Of a DNA stretch of 64,000 nt, positions 1 through 8,893 are shown piece by piece. The DNA is from Candidatus Rifleibacteriota bacterium (GTDB lineage Bacteria > Muiribacteriota > Ozemobacteria > Ozemobacterales > Ozemobacteraceae), in the NCBI GenBank assembly GCA_018818125.1, contig JAHISQ010000132.1:1-64000 (forward strand). Direction: 5' to 3'. The notes beneath the pieces are model-generated. The model was not told the origin of the DNA. It saw only the letters and a list, made by a program, of their open reading frames with translations, and ran no database searches. Numbering within the stretch: position 1 is the stretch's first letter; each line of letters starts with the position of its first letter. Both the position numbers and the translations under genes were made by a program.

Positions 1-1179
1 AAGAGCTTGTCTCAGCTCTTCGATGCGTTCAAAATCAGGCGGATTGCCTTCGGCGCTGCCAATACCAAGAGCCCGGCTGTACCAGTCGGATTCTTCGTCC
101 TGACTCGGATACTGCTCATAATTGATGATTTTGGCAATCTGATAAGAAACTTTTTCGGGAGTTGACGCTGAAATGCGGCTGATTATGGCATCTGGAACAT
201 GGTCGTTGCCGGCCAGTTTCACATAAACCGGGTCAGAATCGGCTTTTTCGTTTTCGCCTTTGTTGGTCGGAATCTGTTCGGCATCGCCAACCAGAATAAC
301 ATTAGTAAAGCCGACTTCGTCATACTGCTCCTGCAGAAAAGCCTTGATGTTATCTGTGGTTGCACCGCCGATTTCGCTGGTGCTGACAAGCAGGGTTCTG
401 ATCCCGCATTTCTGTTTCCAGTCGGCAAGCGCCTTAGCGGCTGTTCTGAGTTCGTCACCGGCAATAATGATCAGACGGCCATTTTCGTCAACGGACGACA
501 AGCGACGTGGCACTGAAGCGTAATTGAGAAAAGCTTTCTGATAAATTGGCATAAAGGTTTTTGAAAATTCTGAACGGCCGCGATTTATGTTAGTGCCGCC
601 GGTTCCATCGTATTTAATCCTGGCGTGGATATAACTGTAAACCCTCAGTTTGCCGGTTACCGGGTTATATTGCACAGGGGTTACATCAAGCCTGACACCA
701 CGTGCTTCTCTGAAAATAAATGGGCTTGAAATCTTTACCAGCTCATTATCAGCCGGAAACCAGGCGTTTTTTTTATACACCAGGCCGGCTTTAAACGGCA
801 CGGTAGATGGGTCGACGCTTCGACAAATAGCACCGCGAGAGGGCACGACAGGGTTTTCAACGCTGATCTCACTGTATTTGCTGCTGATTACCTCTAGAAA
901 CGGATTTTGATCCTGAGATATCATGACCAGGCCAGTAAGTACCGGCAATGCGGGTTTGCCCTTGTCGAGCAACAGATTTGCATAATCCATATAAAGCCCG
1001 GTAAAATCTTTGCCTGAAGCATTAAAAGCTATTGTATTGAGCTTGGGTGCTGTTACATGAATGTCAGCCAGAAGGCTGCGGTCACTGTCGACCCTGATCT
1101 GAGCATCAGCTGCCCCAACCACCACCACTACAAAAAATCCAAGCATAACCAGTGAAGAGCGTCGCAAAAACTTAAACAT
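1..1179 (-). CDS. Gingipain-like cysteine peptidase (peptidase C25), partial
   Basis: Gene running off the left edge: 393 codons are open from the ATG at 1179 and no stop is reached. Residues 1-26 are a signal peptide ending in a GAADAQ-type site. Residues ~30-185 look like the C25 propeptide region. From ~205 the sequence follows the C25 catalytic-domain pattern: GDELRTAAKALADW, an ILVGDAEQIP strand, an SRISASTPE segment and ALGIGSAEG. The catalytic His and Cys of gingipains lie further downstream and are not in the window, so activity cannot be judged. Probably a secreted or surface endopeptidase. The start has a modest SD (AAAGGTAGAGAG) and a TATAAT-containing promoter upstream. It is transcribed away from the genes to its right. 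Confidence 0.82.
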   Translation of the reverse strand, partial: MFKFLRRSSLVMLGFFVVVVVGAADAQIRVDSDRSLLADIHVTAPKLNTIAFNASGKDFTGLYMDYANLLLDKGKPALPVLTGLVMISQDQNPFLEVISSKYSEISVENPVVPSRGAICRSVDPSTVPFKAGLVYKKNAWFPADNELVKISSPFIFREARGVRLDVTPVQYNPVTGKLRVYSYIHARIKYDGTGGTNINRGRSEFSKTFMPIYQKAFLNYASVPRRLSSVDENGRLIIIAGDELRTAAKALADWKQKCGIRTLLVSTSEIGGATTDNIKAFLQEQYDEVGFTNVILVGDAEQIPTNKGENEKADSDPVYVKLAGNDHVPDAIISRISASTPEKVSYQIAKIINYEQYPSQDEESDWYSRALGIGSAEGNPPDFERIEELRQAL

Positions 1180-1229
1180 GAACTCTCTACCTTTCTATTA
1201 ACGGAGAATCAGGATCCCTGCTCCGAAGT

Positions 1230-1260
1230 TATCACATTATACCACAATTTTGTGGCACTC
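1230..1260 (-). promoter_or_regulatory. Promoter with extended -10 and adjacent inverted repeat
   Basis: On the minus strand TGG-TATAAT (TATAAT at 1241-1236) forms an extended -10 about 57 bases upstream of the C25 peptidase start. Directly upstream, 1242-1255 is a perfect 6-bp inverted repeat (CCACAA-TT-TTGTGG) where the spacer/-35 would lie, a plausible operator position. No good -35 is visible. Assignment is by motif only. Confidence 0.5.
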
Positions 1261-1369
1261 TCTGCTAACGCCTTTTGGCCTGGAACAAGTGCGATAGGAG
1301 CATTTACCGGTTTCACTATCTTGTGGGGATTGCATTTGCAACAGGGAATTCGCTCAGATTGGCTTTTTC

Positions 1370-1419
1370 GAAAAAAACAAAAAGCCCGCCGATACGCATA
1401 ATGGCGGCCGGCGGGCTTT
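1370..1419 (-). terminator. Rho-independent terminator
   Basis: Perfect 11-bp stem (1381-1391 with 1409-1419) followed on the minus strand by a T-rich run (TTGTTTTTTT). It lies just downstream of the exported propeller-like gene ending at 1433. Confidence 0.85.
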
Positions 1420-1432
1420 TGATTGCTTGTGG

Positions 1433-2353
1433 TTAAAGCTGTTTAAACTTTATTGGCTGATCAGGGGCCTTGTTATAGTCTGCATCGACCAGCCAGGCTG
1501 ATTCTTTGCCGGCGGTGAGGTAGCGCTTTACATAGTATGGGTTTTTAAAAACAACTTTTTTGAGAATTTCGCATTTTGCGCTGTAGGTGTAAAGTGCCTG
1601 ACTGCTTGGATCGCCTTCTGGAGGAATAAAGGAAACCAGAAATTCACCCTTTGAGTTCACGTGCCAGATGCGCGGATTCTGCATTTCTGGCAGACCAAGC
1701 TTGACGCGCACCAATTCTTGGCCATCGGCCGCGAGCTTAACATAAAAATGACCGACTTCATCTACGTAATTGATCATGTTCAGATTGTTGTCGCTATCGA
1801 CTACAAAGCCTGAACTTTGCCACGAAATTTCGCGCAGCATTTTTCCATCTGCCGAAAAAACTGCGAGAAGAGATTTGGCATAATCGCCGACGTAAAACTG
1901 ACCAGTGCTGTCAATATCAACTTCGTCGAGTTGAATGAGACTATCGGACTTAACCTTGAACAGCTGTTTGCCATCAAGGGAGAACTTTATGATCAGGCGA
2001 TCCATGGCTTCGATAACTATAATGGCCGACGGCTGATCAGCATCTTTGCCGGTGAATTGCATCGCAAAGTCGTCGAGAATGTATTTCTCTGGCAGACCAG
2101 GGATGGCGATTTCTTTAAGCAGTTTGCTGGCTGCATCGAAACATAACACCCGTCCCTTAGCCGAATCGAGCACCCAGAGATTGTCACCAACTATCCGGTA
2201 AGAAGCAGGACCAACCGGGAAATCTTCAGCACCAACAGGTGCTGTTATGCCTACCGCGGCTACTTCTTTACCAAATGGCAGTTCCCAGTTGGCAAAGGCC
2301 GGTGCCAGAACCATCATTGTCATAACTAAAGCTGCTGCAATTACTCTGCTCAT
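1433..2353 (-). CDS. Exported beta-propeller-like protein
   Basis: Protein of 306 residues with a signal peptide (residues 1-21, ending PAFA). The rest has repeated segments of the NHL/6-bladed-propeller kind, for example GDYAKSLLAVFSADGKMLREI and YVDEVGHFYVKLAADGQELV. Such folds usually act as binding scaffolds; no catalytic residues are recognisable. A longer reading from 2380 is possible, but the ATG at 2353 has a strong SD (AGAGGAG, 5-base spacing) and begins the signal peptide, so I prefer it. It lies 23 bases behind the lipoprotein gene and probably shares its transcript, which ends at the terminator at 1370-1419. The ligand or partner is unknown. Confidence 0.7.
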   Translation of the reverse strand: MSRVIAAALVMTMMVLAPAFANWELPFGKEVAAVGITAPVGAEDFPVGPASYRIVGDNLWVLDSAKGRVLCFDAASKLLKEIAIPGLPEKYILDDFAMQFTGKDADQPSAIIVIEAMDRLIIKFSLDGKQLFKVKSDSLIQLDEVDIDSTGQFYVGDYAKSLLAVFSADGKMLREISWQSSGFVVDSDNNLNMINYVDEVGHFYVKLAADGQELVRVKLGLPEMQNPRIWHVNSKGEFLVSFIPPEGDPSSQALYTYSAKCEILKKVVFKNPYYVKRYLTAGKESAWLVDADYNKAPDQPIKFKQL

Positions 2354-2376
2354 AAAAACTCCTCTGATCAAACTTA

Positions 2377-3093
2377 TCAAACTTTTCTGAGAACCTGGGT
2401 TATTGGCAAATAGTTAACGGCAGTCGCACGCGGAGTGCGTTCGGAAGAACTGTTGGAGATGGCCTGGAAAGAGCTGCCATTTTTGACGATAATCCCGATA
2501 TGACGGCCTGGGCCGCGACTGGTTGTCCAGGTAACTACGTCACCATCCTGATAAGGCGGAACCTGAACAGTTTTCCAGCCAGCTGCGCGTAGATCTGCAA
2601 CAACCTGGTCGCAATTGAGGCTGACACGACTGAGAGCGCCGGCATTTTTGAGAGCAGTAGACACAACCTTGGCGCAGGCCAGATTCCCACCATCGACATC
2701 TGCACCTCTGAAACTTGTACTGCCGACCAGCGCGCGAATGCTGCTCGATACCTGCGCGCCCAACGCAGTGCCTGCTGCGGCAGCCTGATTAGTGCCTGCA
2801 GCCGCTGCGTTAGCGGCGCCGACATTTTCTGCATTTGGATCGATAGTAACGACATTGGCAGTGTTAGCAGCTGCCTGTTCGTTAGCCGCTGGAGCATTGG
2901 CAGCTGGCACTTGAGCGGTGCCGCTGGCTACCCCGCCGAAGGCATCGACAACACCCTTGATTGCCGGCATAGCCTGCTGAACGCCAGTGGCGATTTTGCC
3001 GACAACATCCATGATCTGTGCAACATCGCAGCCGGTCATGAAAAATGAAGATACCAGAAGCATTAGAACTGCAATTCTTCTGAACTGTCGCAT
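2377..3093 (-). CDS. Lipoprotein with NlpC/P60- or CHAP-like domain
   Basis: 238 residues. The N-terminus is a lipoprotein signal with lipobox FMTGC (Cys22). Residues ~25-120 are Ala/Asn/Gly-rich linker. The C-terminal ~105 residues resemble a papain-like amidase fold: a Cys in NLACAKVVSTAL near the start of the domain, GDVVTWT, then a His in GRHIGIIVKNG, the Cys-then-His order of NlpC/P60 and CHAP amidases. A cell-wall peptide or amide hydrolase anchored to a membrane is the likely role; the exact family is uncertain. The SD GAGGAGG is strong. First gene of a two-gene operon with the propeller protein. Confidence 0.7.
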   Translation of the reverse strand: MRQFRRIAVLMLLVSSFFMTGCDVAQIMDVVGKIATGVQQAMPAIKGVVDAFGGVASGTAQVPAANAPAANEQAAANTANVVTIDPNAENVGAANAAAAGTNQAAAAGTALGAQVSSSIRALVGSTSFRGADVDGGNLACAKVVSTALKNAGALSRVSLNCDQVVADLRAAGWKTVQVPPYQDGDVVTWTTSRGPGRHIGIIVKNGSSFQAISNSSSERTPRATAVNYLPITQVLRKV

Positions 3094-3173
3094 AATTTCC
3101 TCCTCAAATAACTACGAGTAAAAACTCTTCATTCATCAATACGCTACTGCGTGAAAAAAGATAACAAAAAAAA

Positions 3174-3533
3174 TTAAGATTCTAGATTAAGTAACAACGC
3201 TGCGGCAGAAGCAGTATCTGATGCTTCCTGCGCAATAGGGATTATTCCAGAAATCGTAAAAAGCGTTTCTTTTAGTGAATCAAGACCGCAGATTACAATG
3301 TGTCCATCAAAATCGCGATCTACAAGCAGGATAGCGTCAAGAAGTTCACCCATCGCTGGACTGTTAATCAATTTGCATGCTGAAAAATCAAAAACAAACT
3401 TGTTTTGCCCGGCTTCTGCCATTTCTCTGAGTTGATCGGCCAGATGGTCTATTCCTTCAGCCTTGCAGTTGCCAACAAAGCTGAAAACTGGAATCCCGTT
3501 CTGATCGCTTATCTTTAGCTGTGTGTTGTCCAA
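3174..3533 (-). CDS. STAS-domain anti-sigma factor antagonist-like protein
   Basis: 119 residues, a single STAS domain of the SpoIIAA/RsbV size. The expected phosphoacceptor Ser is present (Ser58, in INSPAMGELLD), although the usual Asp before it is Asn. The start is a TTG: no ATG or GTG fits, and AGGAGG sits 7 bases upstream of it. Family members bind anti-sigma kinases when unphosphorylated and are dephosphorylated by SpoIIE-type phosphatases. Two close paralogues with the same NSP motif are encoded at 52893-53237 and 62633-62989, the latter beside a SpoIIE-type phosphatase. No kinase is adjacent here. Apparently monocistronic. Confidence 0.85.
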   Translation of the reverse strand: MDNTQLKISDQNGIPVFSFVGNCKAEGIDHLADQLREMAEAGQNKFVFDFSACKLINSPAMGELLDAILLVDRDFDGHIVICGLDSLKETLFTISGIIPIAQEASDTASAAALLLNLES

Positions 3534-3621
3534 TGCTATCCTCCTGAAGTTCTACACAATATTAATACCACAGACCCTGATAAAATTGCCAGCGAGCTTA
3601 CACGCCAAATCAGGACAAGAA

Positions 3622-3654
3622 AAAAACAGCCCACCGAGAGCGTGGGCTGTTTTT
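3622..3654 (-). terminator. Rho-independent terminator
   Basis: Perfect 13-bp stem (3622-3634 with 3642-3654) with A/T-rich arms and a 7-base loop, 20 bases downstream of the clostripain-family gene. Confidence 0.85.
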
Positions 3655-3673
3655 AAAAAATCCTGACGATACA

Positions 3674-6637
3674 CTAGAACAGGCTAAGCTGGTGCCTTTC
3701 GGGGAGTAGTCTGTCGAGAATCTCACTCATCAGCTTGTTCCGGGCGGCGGTGTCGCCTACCGCTTCAAATCGGAAGCCCAGGTAGATTCCGGCATAATTT
3801 TTGCCAGAGGAAGCTGCGTCAGAGATGTAGATGGCAGCGCCACGGCCATCTGGCATTGTTGCGAACAACTTGCCGTTGCCAGCGACCTTCATGACTGTAA
3901 CATCTGAAGCAGTGCGTGCAGACTCGTTGCCATTCAGCTCAAATTTAAATTCATCTTTGCCTTTGCAGATCATTTCGTCAAAGTCTTTCTCTTCTGCGAC
4001 AAATGTGAATTTAAAATAATCCTTAAGCAGGCTGCGGTGAACATTCGACTTGCCAAAAGACTGCGCCGCAACCATCAGTCGCCCACCATGACTCAGGTAA
4101 TCCTGAAGATCGTCTGAACTCGGGATGAGCTGACCCATGCTGCTGGCACTGACGCTGTCGGTAATGACCATGCCCTTGTCGGCGAACTGACGCAGAATCG
4201 GCTTGAATTCATAGGCAAACACCGAAGGATCCCAGAGAACCTGGAATTTAACGTCATTAGCTTTAAGAGCCTGTGCAATCAGGGGCAGAGTCATCGGATC
4301 TTCCACCATCTGTCCACAGAGCAGAACCTCTGCGTCACGCTTGAACACGGGGATTTTTTCGAGAAATTCATCCCAGCTCGTATCTTTGGCAAATTTGAGC
4401 GCTTTGTAATTATTGCTGAATCGGTATGCCTGCGGGAAGTAAAGGCTCAGGCCGTGACTGTCGCCCATTCCCTGGGTGTGCCCTTCAATTACCATGGGTG
4501 ACTTTTCAGGGAACTTGGATACGATCAGGTATTCCTTGCCCTGCTTGATGCGGCGCTTGTCGAGAGCCTTGCCGTCTTTGAGAATTATCTGGTAGTTGAT
4601 TTCATCGACGAATACACGTTTTTCAAGGGCTTCGTCCACAACTGGCTCGAAAGGCCCGATTTTGGTGTAAAAACCACCGCCATCAAGTTCGCGCAGCGGA
4701 GTCATTGCCAGTCTTGAGTTGAAAGTCCTGGTGCCAGCAGGCCACAGTTCTTTGGGCGGCATGCGCCAGCCATTGAAGCCCCAGACTACAACGCCGGGCT
4801 GATCGCTGGTTATAATTACCGGCTGCGCCAGCTTGATGTCTTCAACCGGGTAACCGATGGTTTTGATGATATCGATGCAGATTTCTCTGACGTTCGACGG
4901 TATCTCGGGCATTTGAGCGAGTTTGTGGGCAAAATCGACCAGGTCGACCATGGTGTCATCTGAATAGCGCTTTATTGAGGCAAAGCGGCCACCTTCGCTG
5001 ACCAGCAGATCGGCGTAGAGCTGGTGATTGTCGAGCAGAGCCTCGCCCAGCTTATTGAACTTTTGTACCAGTGCCGGCAGCTTGCTCAGATCGGTGGCTG
5101 ATTTGGTAACTGGTGAGCCCATGTTATACGCACTGGTTGCCGAGCCGCCTTTGGAGTAAGACTGAACATAGGTTCCGACCATGCGTTTAGTCATTTCCCT
5201 CGCTGCCAGAGCCGGGTTTTTAACCAGTGGCCCGAGATAATCAGCATAAGGCATTCCCTGTCCCGGTTCGTTTTCTTCAGAACCGACCAGGAATTCCGCA
5301 CTGTCAGATATTTCGTAAGCTACTTCAATAGTACCCATAAGACAGGCGTCAAAATCAACAATTGCAAACTTTGAAGCTTTGCCATTTACTTTCGACAAAT
5401 CTTTCTGCCCCTCGCGCAACGCCCAGGAAACGTCGGTCATGCTAAGCATATTGCCGCTTTCCTGATCGACGGCAACGCCCGGCCAGCCAGCTCCATGGTT
5501 CCAGATGACAACCATTACGTTATCAGCCGGGTAAGTTTTTACGCCCCATTTAAGGAATTCGGCAAGAGTTTTCTTGTCGCCCATATCCTGTTCGCCAATG
5601 TTTCCGACCATCTTGCTGCCAATCTTACCCATATCGCTGTCTTTGGTGACAAAGTAACGACGGGTTCCGATCCAGTTGCCATCTGTGATGGTCGCACCTT
5701 CCATGCCTTCGCGCATACGATCGACCTGCGCAATTATGTTGACCTGATCGCTGCTGCCAACCTGTTCCATTTCGTTGACATCTTGCAGACCAAAGCGCTC
5801 AAGGTCATTGTCAGAGCAGATGTAGGCGAGCACTGTCCATTTTTTTCGGCTCTGTGGACCTGTTGCATCGGGTTGCGCACCTTCGGTTACGAAGGCAACG
5901 TTATGCTGAGCATCGTCATACCACGAAATCGGAAATTCTTTGAGTGGCACATCTTTGTAAATGCCTGCGACAGCCTCATAGCGTGATTTTTTTGAATTCG
6001 CACGCATAGTGGTGTAAACAGTCTGCCAGTATTCGCTGAGCTTATCGGCTCCGGCTTCTTTGTTGTTCGCCTGAAATTTGCGGCGATCAACAAGTTTTTT
6101 AGCCAGATCCATGTAAGCAAGATCAAGCGGAAAGCCGGATTCCTTGATAACTTTACCGAGCAGGCCGTCAATCGCAGGCTTATCGGTCATAATGGCAAAA
6201 GCCTTGTCAGCTACTTCATCGGCTTTAGCGGCGTAATTAGCCATGAATTCGGCCTTATAGTCGCCTGCGATGTTACTCACAAAATTGTTTTGGATTTTTT
6301 TAGGAAAATCAGCGAGCAATTCGGCAAGAAATTTTTCTGAGCGCTTGTCGCCGAGATATTCCAGAGTGATTTTGCGCATCCAGACTTCTTGCAGCATTGC
6401 CAGTTCGCCGATAACAGCTTTTTGATCAGCGGCACTTACCGTAGATTTGGTTGCGGTGCTTTTGCTGGCCACTTTGACAGCTGGCTTTTTCTTTGCAGTA
6501 GCAGGTTTTTTAACCGGTTTGGTCGTGGTCGCCGGCTTCTTTTTCTTTTTCGCGGCTGTGGTAGTTTCACTCCAGAGCGGGTTAACCGCTACAAGATAGA
6601 ATAATACCATTAAAACAGCCAATAAGCGCTTTCTCAT
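3674..6637 (-). CDS. Clostripain-family (C11) cysteine peptidase, exported
   Basis: 987 residues. Signal peptide (1-23), then a Lys/Ala/Thr/Pro-rich low-complexity stretch (~24-66) and a helical region to ~260. The C11 caspase-like core starts at WTVLAYICSDNDLE (~267). The catalytic dyad is visible: His381 in WNHGAGWPG and Cys432 in DFDACLMG. A further domain at ~770-985 (VLLCGQMVEDPMTLP..., YLSHGGRLMVAAQSFG) resembles Rossmann-like GATase1/ThuA folds often found at the C-terminus of large exported proteins. Likely a secreted Arg- or Lys-specific peptidase; C11 enzymes are usually self-activated. SD AAGGAG. It lies close to another caspase-fold peptidase gene (C25) at 1-1179. Confidence 0.88.
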   Translation of the reverse strand: MRKRLLAVLMVLFYLVAVNPLWSETTTAAKKKKKPATTTKPVKKPATAKKKPAVKVASKSTATKSTVSAADQKAVIGELAMLQEVWMRKITLEYLGDKRSEKFLAELLADFPKKIQNNFVSNIAGDYKAEFMANYAAKADEVADKAFAIMTDKPAIDGLLGKVIKESGFPLDLAYMDLAKKLVDRRKFQANNKEAGADKLSEYWQTVYTTMRANSKKSRYEAVAGIYKDVPLKEFPISWYDDAQHNVAFVTEGAQPDATGPQSRKKWTVLAYICSDNDLERFGLQDVNEMEQVGSSDQVNIIAQVDRMREGMEGATITDGNWIGTRRYFVTKDSDMGKIGSKMVGNIGEQDMGDKKTLAEFLKWGVKTYPADNVMVVIWNHGAGWPGVAVDQESGNMLSMTDVSWALREGQKDLSKVNGKASKFAIVDFDACLMGTIEVAYEISDSAEFLVGSEENEPGQGMPYADYLGPLVKNPALAAREMTKRMVGTYVQSYSKGGSATSAYNMGSPVTKSATDLSKLPALVQKFNKLGEALLDNHQLYADLLVSEGGRFASIKRYSDDTMVDLVDFAHKLAQMPEIPSNVREICIDIIKTIGYPVEDIKLAQPVIITSDQPGVVVWGFNGWRMPPKELWPAGTRTFNSRLAMTPLRELDGGGFYTKIGPFEPVVDEALEKRVFVDEINYQIILKDGKALDKRRIKQGKEYLIVSKFPEKSPMVIEGHTQGMGDSHGLSLYFPQAYRFSNNYKALKFAKDTSWDEFLEKIPVFKRDAEVLLCGQMVEDPMTLPLIAQALKANDVKFQVLWDPSVFAYEFKPILRQFADKGMVITDSVSASSMGQLIPSSDDLQDYLSHGGRLMVAAQSFGKSNVHRSLLKDYFKFTFVAEEKDFDEMICKGKDEFKFELNGNESARTASDVTVMKVAGNGKLFATMPDGRGAAIYISDAASSGKNYAGIYLGFRFEAVGDTAARNKLMSEILDRLLPERHQLSLF

Positions 6638-6686
6638 AGTCCATTCTCCTTACAATAAGTGCTGGCAAGGCGTACATAACTATAAG

Positions 6687-6692
6687 ATTATA
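6687..6692 (-). promoter_or_regulatory. Putative -10 box (TATAAT) for the C11 peptidase gene
   Basis: TATAAT on the minus strand, 50 bases upstream of the start at 6637. The region 17 bases further upstream (TTACGG) is a poor -35 match. Confidence 0.45.
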
Positions 6693-6792
6693 CCTCATTC
6701 ATCTAATTCCCGTAACCCCACAACAAAAAAAACAAAAGTGTTGGTGATTGCAAAAGTAAAGAAAGCTGAAATCTGAGCTAATCTTCTTCCTG

Positions 6793-6821
6793 TTGCCAGA
6801 AAAATCGTGTATAAGTATAAC
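6793..6821 (+). promoter_or_regulatory. Sigma-70-type promoter
   Basis: TTGCCA (6793-6798), 17-base spacer, TATAAC (6816-6821), 28 bases upstream of the ATP-grasp start at 6849. Confidence 0.65.
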
Positions 6822-6848
6822 AATTAAATTCAAGTCGGAGAATTGCTG

Positions 6849-8006
6849 ATGAATCTGGTTTATCTTTCACCTCACTACCCTGCACATTATTCACAGTTTA
6901 TCGAAGGCCTGGCCAAATACGGTGTTAAGGTGTTCGGCATATCAGATCTACCTGATGAAGCCTTGGACCCGTGTATACGCAAAGCCATGAGTGGTCATTA
7001 CAAAGTTGGAAAACTCGAAGATGTTGATCAGGTAATAGAAGGCTGTGGCTTTTTTAACAACCATATTGGCAAGATTGATCGCGTTGAATCGCATCTCGAG
7101 TCATGGATTGACTTGGAAGCGATCCTGCGCGAAACTTTCGATATCACCGGGCCAAAACCTGCTGAACTGCAGTTCATCAAGCGCAAGTCCATGATGAAAG
7201 ACCTCTTTAAGCGGGCGCAGGTGCCGGCAGCACGGGGCGAACTCGTTAGAGATATTGAACAGTGTAAAAAATTTATTGCCAACAAATACCCGGTTTTTAT
7301 CAAACCAGATGTTGGAGTTGGTGCAGCCGATACTTATACAATTAGATCAGAAGCTGATCTGCAGGACTTTTTCGGCGTCAAGCAAAGCTATGACTATTTC
7401 ATGGAAGACTTTATCGACGGTATTATCGAATCTTTTGATGGTCTTACTGACCAGAATGGGAATATCGTTTTTTATACCTCACATGTATTCAGCAACGATA
7501 TCCACAAGGTCGTGGCGAACAACGAAAATGTCTGGTATTACTCGGTCAAAAATGTTCCGGCAGATATCGAAAAATATGGTCGCCAGATTGTAAAGACCGC
7601 TGGTGTTAAAGAAAAGTTCTTTCATATCGAATTTTTCAGACTAGCCGACAAATCACTGCTTGCGCTCGAAATAAATATGCGCCCACCCGGCGGACTTACC
7701 ACCGACATGTTCAATTTTGCCTGTGACATAGATGTGTATGACTGGTGGGCTTCGATCATCGCGGGCAAAAAGCCAACTCGCGATTTTACCCGAAAATACC
7801 ACTGCGCATTTATTGGCCGAAAGCATAACCGCTCTTATCACTATTCGCACGATCAGCTCTATGCAAAGTGGAAAGGCAAAATTACACACAGTCAGCCGAT
7901 GAATCCGATCGAATACTCAGTAATGGGTCACTGGGGCTATCTCGCACGTTCAACAGATCTCACCGAAATGATGGAAATTATCAAAGATTTTACCTGGGAG
8001 GCCTGA
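6849..8006 (+). CDS. ATP-grasp ligase-like protein
   Basis: 385 residues. ATP-grasp fold: a preATP-grasp domain (~1-105), FIKPDVGVGAADT with the ATP-binding Lys152, and the metal-binding strand ALEINMRPPGG (Glu274, Asn276). ATP-grasp enzymes join a carboxylate to an amine or thiol through an acyl-phosphate; the substrate cannot be told from sequence. A TTG two codons upstream is possible, but the ATG at 6849 is correctly spaced from GGAG (6837-6840). The next gene, an esterase-like alpha/beta hydrolase, begins one base after this stop, so the two are translated together and probably act on the same product. Confidence 0.82.
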   Translation: MNLVYLSPHYPAHYSQFIEGLAKYGVKVFGISDLPDEALDPCIRKAMSGHYKVGKLEDVDQVIEGCGFFNNHIGKIDRVESHLESWIDLEAILRETFDITGPKPAELQFIKRKSMMKDLFKRAQVPAARGELVRDIEQCKKFIANKYPVFIKPDVGVGAADTYTIRSEADLQDFFGVKQSYDYFMEDFIDGIIESFDGLTDQNGNIVFYTSHVFSNDIHKVVANNENVWYYSVKNVPADIEKYGRQIVKTAGVKEKFFHIEFFRLADKSLLALEINMRPPGGLTTDMFNFACDIDVYDWWASIIAGKKPTRDFTRKYHCAFIGRKHNRSYHYSHDQLYAKWKGKITHSQPMNPIEYSVMGHWGYLARSTDLTEMMEIIKDFTWEA

Positions 8007-8007
8007 A

Positions 8008-8811
8008 ATGAACCGTGAGTATCGCAAGATCTCGAGTCAGACTCTCGGGCAGCCCATGGAAATGCTGGTTTACGGTAAATCCGGCAAGCCGGTTATTGTT
8101 TTTCCCTCGCAGGAAGGCCGTTTTTTCGATTACGAGAACTTTGGCATGATTGATACTCTCGCGCCATTCATCCTTGATGGAAAAATACAGGTCTACTGCA
8201 TTGACAGCATGGATCATCAAACCTGGTTTTCGAACCAGCCGCCGGCAGAACGCGCCAAACGCGCCAACGATTATGACTGGTCAGTTAAAAACGAGGTGAT
8301 ACCACACATTCTCGAAGATGGCCATTCCGGAGCCGGCATTCTTACCCATGGCTGCAGCTTTGGTGCTTATCATGCCGCCAACTTTGCGTTGCGTCATCCC
8401 GATGCTTTCGATTCTGTCGTGGCCCTGAGCGGCTGTTATAATATCGACTTTACTCTTGGCGGCTATAAAAACGACGATGTTTTTGCCCATAATCCCATGT
8501 ATTACAGTTCTGAAATCAGTGAACACAGCAAAAAGTTGCTGCAGCAGAATCTGCTCATAGTATGCAGTGGTCAGGGCGCCTGGGAAGAATGGAACGGCGA
8601 GGCCATACAGATGTGCAACAACCTGCGCGAATCTGGAGTTCCGGTGCTGCTTGACCTCTGGGGCTACGATATCGAACATGACTGGCCATCGTGGAAAAAA
8701 ATGGTCGTGTATTTTCTTGGCAAGTTTGATCGCGCCGGTTTTTTAAAGAGCAACCACCGCATGACCGAGGCTCAGAGCAAAGATTTTCTGCTCAACTTTC
8801 ATTCTATCTGA
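8008..8811 (+). CDS. Alpha/beta-hydrolase, COG4947-like esterase
   Basis: 267 residues, no signal peptide. The nucleophile elbow is GCSFG (Ser117), and a candidate catalytic His is His224 in YDIEHDWPSWK. The overall pattern (YGKSGKPVIVFPSQEGRFFDYENFGM, then ALSGCYNID) is that of the putative esterase group COG4947, related to the esterase D and antigen 85 folds. It starts one base after the ATP-grasp stop, behind GGGAGG. A paired role is likely: the ligase makes an amide or ester-like conjugate and the hydrolase trims or proofreads it. The substrate is unknown. Confidence 0.78.
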   Translation: MNREYRKISSQTLGQPMEMLVYGKSGKPVIVFPSQEGRFFDYENFGMIDTLAPFILDGKIQVYCIDSMDHQTWFSNQPPAERAKRANDYDWSVKNEVIPHILEDGHSGAGILTHGCSFGAYHAANFALRHPDAFDSVVALSGCYNIDFTLGGYKNDDVFAHNPMYYSSEISEHSKKLLQQNLLIVCSGQGAWEEWNGEAIQMCNNLRESGVPVLLDLWGYDIEHDWPSWKKMVVYFLGKFDRAGFLKSNHRMTEAQSKDFLLNFHSI

Positions 8812-8844
8812 CGTTCGGTTCAGCTCAGATCACTTTTGAATAAA

Positions 8845-8889
8845 AACCCGCTCTGCCCCGACATCAGCCGGAACAGAGCGGTTTTTTTT
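8845..8889. terminator. Bidirectional rho-independent terminator
   Basis: Stem CCGCTCTG/CAGAGCGG with A-rich and T-rich flanks, between the convergent esterase and hflC genes. Confidence 0.8.
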
Positions 8890-8893
8890 ATAA

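Noticed and set aside
1252-1268. TGGCACTCTCTGC as a sigma-54 site
   Set aside because: GG to GC spacing is 8, not 10, and no plus-strand gene follows.
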